This document shows, piece by piece, positions 7,693 to 14,245 of a stretch of DNA of 24,650 nucleotides. Below the pieces are notes generated by a model that searched no databases, was not told where the DNA came from, and worked only from the letters and a program-made list of their open reading frames with translations. Every line of letters starts with the position of its first letter. The stretch's first letter is position 1. The DNA lies in contig JASHSA010000036.1 of NCBI GenBank assembly GCA_030037035.1, forward strand, positions 1-24,650, given 5' to 3'. Source of the stretch: Thermoplasmata archaeon. GTDB taxonomy: Archaea > Thermoplasmatota > Thermoplasmata > Lutacidiplasmatales > UBA184. A program made the translations under genes and the position numbers.

Positions 7693-8903
7693 GGGGCGAA
7701 AGCGGCGCGGCCGAGCCGCAGAAGCTCATTTAGCTTTGCCACCCGCTCACCGCCGAGAAGACCGCACTTCAGCCCCCACGCGCCGCACGCGAGCGCGACG
7801 TGCGCGAGCCAGCCCTCGGGGAGGTCTCCGGAGCGGTGGCTGGCGACGGTCGCGACGCCGTGCGCGCGGGCGAGGTCGACGGTCGCGAGCGTCGAGGTGA
7901 GCGTGCCGGCCTGGTTGACCTTGACGAGGATCGCGTTCGAGGAGCGCTCGTCGATCCCCCGGCGAAGCCGCCCCGCGTCCGTGACGTAGATGTCGTCGCC
8001 GACGACCGTCGCCTTCGCGCCGACGGCCCGGGTCAGCTCGGCGAACGGCGCGAACGCCTCCTGATCGAGAGGGTCCTCCACGTAGACGAGGCCGAACCGG
8101 TCGACCATCTCGGCGACGAAGCGCACCTGGCCGTCGGAGTCGACGGTCTGCTCCCGGTAGCGGTAGCGGCCGTCGCGGTAGAACTCGCTCGCCGCCAGGT
8201 CGACCCCCGGTCGGACGTCGTCGCCGAGCTCGTCCCGGGCGCGGTCGCAGGCGTCGCGAAGCAGTCCGAACGCCTCGACGTTGCCGACCGCAGCGACCCA
8301 GCCGCCCTCGTCGCCGCGCCCGAGCGCGGCGTTCGGCGCGCGCCGGCGCAGCGCCTCGCCGACGAGCTCGTGGACGCGCAACGCCGCCGCGACCGATCGT
8401 TCCGGCCGCGGGCCGCGCGCGACCGCGAGGAACTCCTGGATGTCCGGGCCGCCGATCGCGTGGCGGCCGCCGTTGAGGCAGTTGCCGACGATCGCCGGGA
8501 ACGCCGTCCCGTCGACCCCGGGCCGGGCGAGGAGCCTCCAGAGCGGTCGGTGGCCCTCGTCGGCAAGGGCGAGCGCGGTCGCGACGGAGATCGCCGTCGC
8601 CGTGTTGCCCCCGATCGCCGAGAGGTCCGGGCTCGGGTCGACCTCGCGGAGCGTCCCGTCGACCGCCGCGAGCTCCGCGTCGGCGCCGAGCAGCCTCGGT
8701 CGGAGCCGCTCGCGGAAGACGCGGATCGCCCCCGGGACGCCGTCGGCGGGGAAGGCGCGGGCCTCGTGGCGGCCCGTGCTCGCCCCGCTCGGGGCGCCCG
8801 CGGTCCCCGTCGCGCCGGAGGAGAGGACGACCGTCGCCTCGAGCGTCGGCCGCCCGCGGCTGTCGAAGATCGGCGCCAGGTCGACCCCGGCGAGGCGGCT
8901 CAT
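7689..8903 (-). CDS. eno: Enolase (phosphopyruvate hydratase)
   Basis: A 404-residue enolase interconverting 2-phosphoglycerate and phosphoenolpyruvate. It carries GAPSGASTG (37-44), NGGRHAIGGPDIQEF (144-158), GDEGG (197-201, catalytic Glu199), metal ligands D235, E276 in VEDPL and D303 in VGDDIY, catalytic K328 in LVKVNQ, SHRSGD (355-360) and K379. All active-site residues are present. The C-terminus (WGLKCGLLGGERVAKLNELL) departs from the usual QIKTGSxxRSxRxAKYNxLL, and at 404 residues it is a little short. ATG at 8903 overlaps the epimerase stop (ATGA), with GGAGG at 8908-8912 giving a good ribosome site. Confidence 0.95.
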   Translation of the reverse strand: MSRLAGVDLAPIFDSRGRPTLEATVVLSSGATGTAGAPSGASTGRHEARAFPADGVPGAIRVFRERLRPRLLGADAELAAVDGTLREVDPSPDLSAIGGNTATAISVATALALADEGHRPLWRLLARPGVDGTAFPAIVGNCLNGGRHAIGGPDIQEFLAVARGPRPERSVAAALRVHELVGEALRRRAPNAALGRGDEGGWVAAVGNVEAFGLLRDACDRARDELGDDVRPGVDLAASEFYRDGRYRYREQTVDSDGQVRFVAEMVDRFGLVYVEDPLDQEAFAPFAELTRAVGAKATVVGDDIYVTDAGRLRRGIDERSSNAILVKVNQAGTLTSTLATVDLARAHGVATVASHRSGDLPEGWLAHVALACGAWGLKCGLLGGERVAKLNELLRLGRAAFAP

Positions 8904-9295
8904 CGGCCCTCCACGAACTCGACGAGGACGCCGCCGAACGCCGACGGGTGGGCGAACCCGACCCGGCGGCCCCTGGAGCCGGCGCGACCGACGCGATCGA
9001 CGACCGCCTCGCCCCGCGCCGCGAGCTCGGCGAGCGCCGCGTCGACGCTCGGCACGCGGAAGGCGAGATGGTGCAAGCCCTCCCCTCGGCGGGCGAGGAA
9101 CCGGCCGACCGCCGACTCGGGAGAGAGCGGCTCGAGCAGCTCGACGTGCACCGCGCCGGCGGCGAGGAACGCGACCCGGACGCCCTGGCCGGGGACCTCC
9201 TCGGGCGGGCCGTCCGGCGCCCCGGCGACGACCCACCATCGGGCGGTCGCGACGTCGAGGTTCGCGACCGCGACCCCGACGTGGTCGAGCTCCGT
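8900..9295 (-). CDS. mce: Methylmalonyl-CoA epimerase, probable non-AUG (ACG) start
   Basis: A 131-residue vicinal-oxygen-chelate protein that epimerises (S)- and (R)-methylmalonyl-CoA, feeding the mutase encoded just upstream. Conserved segments are ELDHVGVAVANLD with the first metal His, VHVELLEPLSPES, RGEGLHHLAFRV with a second His, and GGVLVEFVE with a Glu ligand. No ATG, GTG or TTG lies between the in-frame mutase stop (TAG, 9305-9307) and the essential ELDHVG strand. The first canonical start, GTG at 9151, would delete half the fold. ACG at 9293-9295 takes the usual ATG position and has AGGAGG five bases ahead, so I chose it. TAG readthrough from the mutase, or a T-to-C sequencing error, are alternatives. 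The function call is firm; the start is not. Confidence 0.85.
   Translation of the reverse strand, partial: TELDHVGVAVANLDVATARWWVVAGAPDGPPEEVPGQGVRVAFLAAGAVHVELLEPLSPESAVGRFLARRGEGLHHLAFRVPSVDAALAELAARGEAVVDRVGRAGSRGRRVGFAHPSAFGGVLVEFVEGR
8908..8912 (-). promoter_or_regulatory. Ribosome binding site of eno
   Basis: Minus-strand GGAGG lies four bases before the eno ATG (8903), inside the epimerase gene's 3' end. It supports the chosen eno start and coupled translation. Confidence 0.6.
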
Positions 9296-9300
9296 CGCGC

Positions 9301-9306
9301 CCTCCT
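9301..9306 (-). promoter_or_regulatory. Shine-Dalgarno overlapping the mutase stop codon, deciding the mce start
   Basis: Minus-strand AGGAGG shares its first two bases with the mutase TAG. It sits five bases before ACG (9295), the only position where a start would keep the whole epimerase fold. Confidence 0.6.
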
Positions 9307-10981
9307 AGAACGCCGTCGACGGCGGCTGCTCCCCGAAGAGGCGGCGCCAGACGGCGGCGATCTCCCCGAGCGTCGCGCCGGCGCGGACCGCCGTGATCAC
9401 CGCCGGGACGACGTTCTCCCCGGCGGCCGTGCTCTTCTCGAGGCGGTCGAGCGCCTCCTCGGTGGCGCGCGCGCTCCGCTGCCGTCGCCAGGCGCCGACC
9501 CCGGCGACCTGCCGCGCCTGCTCCCGCAGGTCGATCCGCTGGCCGCGGACGCCCCGACCGCCCTCCGGGAACAGCGAGAACCCCGGGTTCGCCTCGCGGA
9601 AGGCGTTGACCCCGACGACCAGCTCGGTCTCGGCCTCGCGGGCGCGCGCGACGCGGTACGCCTCCCGGGCGATCTCGGAGGCGTAGAACCCTCGCTCCAC
9701 GGCCGCCGAGGCGCCGCCGAGCGTCTCGATGCGGGCGAGATACTCGAGCGCCTCCCGCTCGAGTCGGTCGGTCGCCTCCTCGACGGCGTAGGCGCCGGCG
9801 AGCGGGTCGACGGTCGACGCGACGCCGGATTCCTCGGCGAGGATCTGCTGCGTGCGGAGCGCGAGCCGCGCCGCCGCCTCGGTCGGGAGCCCGATCGCCT
9901 CGTCCAGCGAGTTCGTGTGGAGCGACTGGCCGCCGCCGAGGACCGCGCTGAGCGCCTCGAACGTCGTCCGGACGACGTTCAGCTCGGGCTGCTGCGCGGT
10001 CAGGCTCGAGCCGGCGGTCTGGACGTGGAAGCGCAGCTGCTGGGAGCGGGCGTTCTTCGCGCCGAGCTGCTCGCGCACGACGCGCGACCAGAGCCGCCGC
10101 GCCGCTCGGAACTTCGCGACCTCCTCGAGGAAGCGGACGTCCGCGGAGAAGAAGAATGAGATCCGCGGCAGGAACGCGTCGACGTCCAGCCCGCGCGCGG
10201 CGACGGCCCGGACGTAGGCGATCGCGTTCGCGATCGTGAAAGCGAGCTCCTGCGCGGCGGTCGCCCCGGCCTCGCGCATGTGGTAGCCGGAGACGGAGAT
10301 CGTGTTCCAGCTCGGCATCTCGCGGGTCGCGAACTCGATCAGGTCGACCGTGAGCCGGAGCGACGGAGCGGGCGGGTAGATGTACGTCCCGCGCGCGACG
10401 TACTCCTTCAGGATGTCGTTCTGGACCGTCCCGGCGAGCTTCGCGCGCGGTACGCCGTGCTCCTCCGCGACGGCGACGAGGAGGGGCACGAGGATCGGCG
10501 CGGTCGCGTTGATCGTCATCGAGACCGTGACGTCGGCGAGCGGGAGGCCCTGGAACAGGGTGCGCATGTCCCCGAGCGTCGAGATCGGCACGCCGCAGCG
10601 GCCGACCTCGCCCCGCGCCTTCGCGTGGTCGGAGTCGTAGCCGTTCTGCGTCGGGAGGTCGAACGCGACGGAGAGGCCGGTCTGTCCGCCCTTCAGGAGG
10701 AACCGGAACCGCCGGTTGGTCGCCGCGGCGCTCCCGAAGCCGGAGTACTGGCGGATCGTCCACAGCCGCCCGCGGTACATCGTCGGCTGGATCCCTCGGG
10801 TGAACGGCGGCGCTCCCGGGTAGCCGATCCGTTCGAGGAACGCGCCGTCCGGGTCCTCCGGCGGCCCGGCGAGGAGCGGGAGAGCCCCGCCGTCGACCCG
10901 GTCCCCGACCGCCGCGCGGGCCGCCTTCTCCCACGCCGCCCGCGAGGGCGCCGGGCGTGCACGCCGCCGGGAGCCGGGCAT
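9305..10981 (-). CDS. Methylmalonyl-CoA mutase, catalytic subunit
   Basis: A 558-residue catalytic (TIM-barrel) subunit of the B12-dependent mutase interconverting (R)-methylmalonyl-CoA and succinyl-CoA. Motifs include PTMYRGRLWTIRQYSGFG, whose QY (Y79) fits methylmalonyl-CoA rather than isobutyryl-CoA mutases, LSVAFDLPTQNGYDSDH (103-119), AGTVQNDILKEY, and SGYHMREAGA with the conserved His234. There is no C-terminal B12-binding domain (no DxHxxG), so a separate small subunit must be encoded elsewhere, as in other archaea. ATG at 10981 follows the pheT stop by 20 bases. The TAG stop is in the same frame as the epimerase that follows. Likely roles are propionate or branched-chain/odd-chain carbon use, or succinyl-CoA conversion. 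Confidence 0.94.
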   Translation of the reverse strand: MPGSRRRARPAPSRAAWEKAARAAVGDRVDGGALPLLAGPPEDPDGAFLERIGYPGAPPFTRGIQPTMYRGRLWTIRQYSGFGSAAATNRRFRFLLKGGQTGLSVAFDLPTQNGYDSDHAKARGEVGRCGVPISTLGDMRTLFQGLPLADVTVSMTINATAPILVPLLVAVAEEHGVPRAKLAGTVQNDILKEYVARGTYIYPPAPSLRLTVDLIEFATREMPSWNTISVSGYHMREAGATAAQELAFTIANAIAYVRAVAARGLDVDAFLPRISFFFSADVRFLEEVAKFRAARRLWSRVVREQLGAKNARSQQLRFHVQTAGSSLTAQQPELNVVRTTFEALSAVLGGGQSLHTNSLDEAIGLPTEAAARLALRTQQILAEESGVASTVDPLAGAYAVEEATDRLEREALEYLARIETLGGASAAVERGFYASEIAREAYRVARAREAETELVVGVNAFREANPGFSLFPEGGRGVRGQRIDLREQARQVAGVGAWRRQRSARATEEALDRLEKSTAAGENVVPAVITAVRAGATLGEIAAVWRRLFGEQPPSTAF

Positions 10982-11001
10982 CGCCGGCGCACCGGGACTC
11001 G

Positions 11002-12693
11002 CTATTTGGTGCTGTCGCGGCGGGCGACGAGCGGACCGAGGGCCGTGAGATCGAGCTCGGCCCAGGCGACCGGCACCGGCACGGCGAGGCGCTCGAGGAG
11101 CTCCGGCGGGAGCTCCCCGAGCTCGGCGACCGTCTCGCCCGCGACCCGGACGCGCGCGCCCCGGCCCGGGATCGAGCCCGGGAGCTCCGCGGGCTCCCGC
11201 ACCGCGCCGACGTCGTAGGCGCGCAGCAGATAGTCGACCGTCGCCGCGGCCTGGGCGAACCCCGAGCCCTCGCCGGCGACGACCAGCCCGGCGTGGGAAC
11301 GGGTCTCGGCGGCGCCGCGCGAGGTCCGGACGACGACGGGCGCGACCTCGGCGAACCGCTGCGGATAGCCGTGGCGCGTGTTCCGCGCGAGGACGTCGAG
11401 GTGGGAGGCGAGGAGACGGTCCCGCACCGCGGCGTACTCCCGGGAGACCGGGTTGACGAGGCGGACCGGCGCCGAGCCGGGGAGGCGCTCCGCCGCGGCC
11501 TCGGGGACGAGGACCGTCGTGTTCGGCTGGGCGAACCCGAGGCCGAGCAAGAGTTCGGCGACCTCGCGCCGGAAGCGCGTCGAGTCCCGACGCCGCCCGC
11601 GCACCCCGCTCGGCGGGACGACCCCGTCCTCCGCGCGGAGCCCGCGGGCGAGGATCACCTCCTCGGCGAGGTCGACCGGCGCGAGGAGGTCCGGGCGCCA
11701 CGGGGGGGCCAGGACGTTCCAGCCGCCGCGCGCACGGCGCGCTCCGAGCCGCGCGCGGCCGAGCGCCGCGACGACGTCGTTGGAGCGGAGCGGCTCGCCG
11801 GCGATCTCACGGACCGTCGACGCCGGCAGGCTCCGGACAGAGCTCGTGACGAGGGCGCTCCCGTCGGAGCTCGCTCCGCCGGGACCGTCGACCGGGACCG
11901 GCAGGAGCGACCAGCCGCGGGAGGCGAAGACGACGAGCAGTAGGCCGAGCCCCTCACGCACCGCCCGCTCCCGCGTGCCGGTCGCCTCGAGCAGCAGCGC
12001 GCGGTCCCCGGCGGCCGCCTCCCCGGCGGCGCGGCCGTTGAGGACCGGCGGAAGGCTGAGGATCGTCCCTTTCGCGTCGCGCAGCGTCAGGCAGCGGTCT
12101 CCCGTCCGCCCGAGCGCGCCGTAGCGGGCCGCCAGGGGGTGGTCGGCGAAGAACTCCTCGGCGCGCATCGGACGCTCGCCGCCGAGCGGGACGAACTCGA
12201 CGTCGGCGAGCGGCTCGAGGGCGTAGCGGATCGGGGGACGGACCCGACGGGCCGGGTAGATCCCGAGGCTCATCGCTCGGCGATCCCGGCCGACCGTCGC
12301 GTGGAGGAGCTCCTGGAACCGGACGGCCTCGGCGAGGAGGCCGTCGTCCATCGGCGCGCCGGGGGGGGCGCGGACGACGACGCCGGCAAGGCACGGACGA
12401 AGGGGGGCCACGGAGCCGTCGACCGAGCACCTCCAGCTCGCCGCCCCCGCCCGAGAGCGCCGGAGCCGCGGAGCGCCGTCGGCGAGGGCGAGCGCCCCCT
12501 CGAGGTGGAGGGCCAGCCCGCCCTCAGAGAGCAGGTCGAGGCGGTCCGGGGTCACGGAGACCTCGAGCGCGTCCCCGGCGCCCGCCTGGACCTCGGCCTT
12601 GGAGGCGAAGAACGCCGCCTCGAGCCGGTCGGCCGGAACGTTCCCGCCGAGCCGGGAGAGCAGGCGGGCTCGAGAGAGCGTCGAGCTCGGCAT
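11002..12693 (-). CDS. pheT: Phenylalanyl-tRNA synthetase beta subunit
   Basis: A 563-residue archaeal-type PheT, shorter than the roughly 800-residue bacterial form because the N-terminal tRNA-binding extension is absent. Visible are the B1-like N-terminus (SVTPDRLDLLSEGGLALHLE), the B3/4 editing region (CLAGVVVRAP ... AVRFQELLHATVGRDRRAMS, then LGIYP), the B5 region (APPWRPDLLAPVDLAEEVIL) and the catalytic-like core ending in RLVNPVSREYAAVRDRLL and AELGELPPELL. It pairs with PheS as an alpha2-beta2 enzyme. ATG at 12693 comes two bases after the pheS TAG (TAGCGATG), so translation is probably coupled. Several interior stretches are Ala/Arg-rich, as expected at this GC content. Confidence 0.94.
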   Translation of the reverse strand: MPSSTLSRARLLSRLGGNVPADRLEAAFFASKAEVQAGAGDALEVSVTPDRLDLLSEGGLALHLEGALALADGAPRLRRSRAGAASWRCSVDGSVAPLRPCLAGVVVRAPPGAPMDDGLLAEAVRFQELLHATVGRDRRAMSLGIYPARRVRPPIRYALEPLADVEFVPLGGERPMRAEEFFADHPLAARYGALGRTGDRCLTLRDAKGTILSLPPVLNGRAAGEAAAGDRALLLEATGTRERAVREGLGLLLVVFASRGWSLLPVPVDGPGGASSDGSALVTSSVRSLPASTVREIAGEPLRSNDVVAALGRARLGARRARGGWNVLAPPWRPDLLAPVDLAEEVILARGLRAEDGVVPPSGVRGRRRDSTRFRREVAELLLGLGFAQPNTTVLVPEAAAERLPGSAPVRLVNPVSREYAAVRDRLLASHLDVLARNTRHGYPQRFAEVAPVVVRTSRGAAETRSHAGLVVAGEGSGFAQAAATVDYLLRAYDVGAVREPAELPGSIPGRGARVRVAGETVAELGELPPELLERLAVPVPVAWAELDLTALGPLVARRDSTK

Positions 12694-12695
12694 CG

Positions 12696-14222
12696 CTACG
12701 GCGTCCCTCCGCGCAGCTGCTCAAGGTCGGTCGCGAACAGCTCGCGGATGTCGTTGCAGCCGAGCGCGACCATCGCGAGCCGCGTGACGCCGACCCCCCA
12801 CGCGAGGACCGGCACGTCGATCCCGAGGGGCCGCAGCACTTCCGGCCGGAACAGGCCGCCAGGGAACACCTCCATCCACCCGAGGCGAGGGTGCCGGACG
12901 TAGCCCTCGATCGACGGCTCGGTGAACGGGAAGTAGCTCGGCCGGATCTTCAGCTCGCGGATCCCGATCGCCTCCGCGAGCTCGCGGAACAGCCCGACGA
13001 GGTGCCGGACGTTCATGCCGGGGGCCCCGACGATCCCCTCGGACTGCCAGAACTCGAGGTGGTGCTGGGCGTCGAGGTTCTCCCGCCGGAAGTTGCGGTC
13101 GATCGCGTACATGCGGAACGGCGTCCGCGGCCGTGCGGCGAGGAACCGCGCGGAGACGGCGGTCGTCTGCGACCGCAGGACGGCGCGGCGCGCGACCGTC
13201 ACGTCGTATGGGACCCCCCAGCCCGGCCCGACGGCGACCGACTCTCCGGGGAGCGGGCGACCCTCGTGGACGGCGGCGACGCGCGCGAGCAGGTCGGCGG
13301 GAGGCGCTTCGACGTCGACCCCTTCGACGGCGAGGGCGTCGTGGATCGATCGCGCGGGGTGGTCCTGAGGCATGAACAGGACGTCGTTGTTCCAGAACTC
13401 GCTCTCGAGGAGCGGCCCCTCGGCCTCCTCGAAGCCGAGCCCGACCAGGACCTCCTCGAACTCCTGGAGCCAGGCGAGGTAGCGGTTGCGGCGGGCGCCG
13501 AGCACGAACGGCACCCCCGCGCGCACGTCGTACGGGCGGAACGGCCTCGACCTCCAGTCGCCGGACGCGAGGACGGCGACGGAGAGCGCGCCGATCGGCT
13601 CGACCCCTTCGGGGGCGAGCGCGAGGCGCCGGCCGTCCTCGGACGCCGCCCACCGCTTGCGCGAGCGACGCTCGACCTTCAGGAGGCCCCGGCGCTCGAG
13701 GCGGGAGAGCGCCTCGGCGTCCCCGGGGGCGTTCCCGGCGGCGACGCTGTCGAGCAGGTGCGCCTCCTCCTCCCCGACGTCCGCGTGACGACCTCCCGGG
13801 CGGAGGCGGAGAGGGACCCCGTCCTCGAGGAGGCCGCGGCGCCGGAGCACCCCGATCGCGGCGCCGCGCTCGTCGTCCTCGAGGGCGCTCCAGGCGCTGT
13901 CGGCGGGGCCGACCGTCCCCGAGGCGAGCAGGGCGTCGAGGAGCCTCCGTTCCGGGAGCCCGTGCTGGCGCGCCGCCGTTCCCCGCGGGGTCAGGTGGAA
14001 CGTGGCGAGATGCTCCTCCTCGACGACGGCGAGATGCTTCGAACGGAGCCGCTGGAGCGTCCCCCGGACCTGGTCGTCGGCGAGCCCGGTCCGGCCACCG
14101 ACCTCCTCCTCCGCAAGAGGACCCTCCGACGACCGGCGGAGCAGCTCGAGGACCGAACGCTCCGGCCCCGACAGCGTGAGCGGGGTCGCACCGTCCGGGG
14201 ATCCGTCGGGGTCACCGGGCAC
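12696..14222 (-). CDS. pheS: Phenylalanyl-tRNA synthetase alpha subunit
   Basis: A 508-residue catalytic subunit charging tRNA-Phe. The N-terminal 200 residues hold winged-helix repeats (SVLELLRRSSEGPLAEEEVG; LSRLERRGLLKVERR), the archaeal tRNA-contact module. Class II motifs follow: FRMYAIDRNFRRENLDAQHH within 368-398 (motif 2), RPSYFPFTEPSIEG (427-440), and AWGVGVTRLAMVALGCNDIR within 474-493 (motif 3). The start is GTG at 14222, 23 bases after the protease stop. No strong TATA box fits the gap, so it may be transcribed together with the protease or from a weak AT patch (AAATCCTTAATC) overlapping that gene's end. Stop TAG. Confidence 0.95.
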   Translation of the reverse strand: MPGDPDGSPDGATPLTLSGPERSVLELLRRSSEGPLAEEEVGGRTGLADDQVRGTLQRLRSKHLAVVEEEHLATFHLTPRGTAARQHGLPERRLLDALLASGTVGPADSAWSALEDDERGAAIGVLRRRGLLEDGVPLRLRPGGRHADVGEEEAHLLDSVAAGNAPGDAEALSRLERRGLLKVERRSRKRWAASEDGRRLALAPEGVEPIGALSVAVLASGDWRSRPFRPYDVRAGVPFVLGARRNRYLAWLQEFEEVLVGLGFEEAEGPLLESEFWNNDVLFMPQDHPARSIHDALAVEGVDVEAPPADLLARVAAVHEGRPLPGESVAVGPGWGVPYDVTVARRAVLRSQTTAVSARFLAARPRTPFRMYAIDRNFRRENLDAQHHLEFWQSEGIVGAPGMNVRHLVGLFRELAEAIGIRELKIRPSYFPFTEPSIEGYVRHPRLGWMEVFPGGLFRPEVLRPLGIDVPVLAWGVGVTRLAMVALGCNDIRELFATDLEQLRGGTP

Positions 14223-14245
14223 GCTTCGCCGAGCCGAGCCGCCGA

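Noticed and set aside
9305..9307. TAG as a pyrrolysine codon joining mcm and mce
   Set aside because: TAG ends most genes here and no PYLIS-like signal or pyl gene is visible; simple readthrough or reinitiation is more economical.
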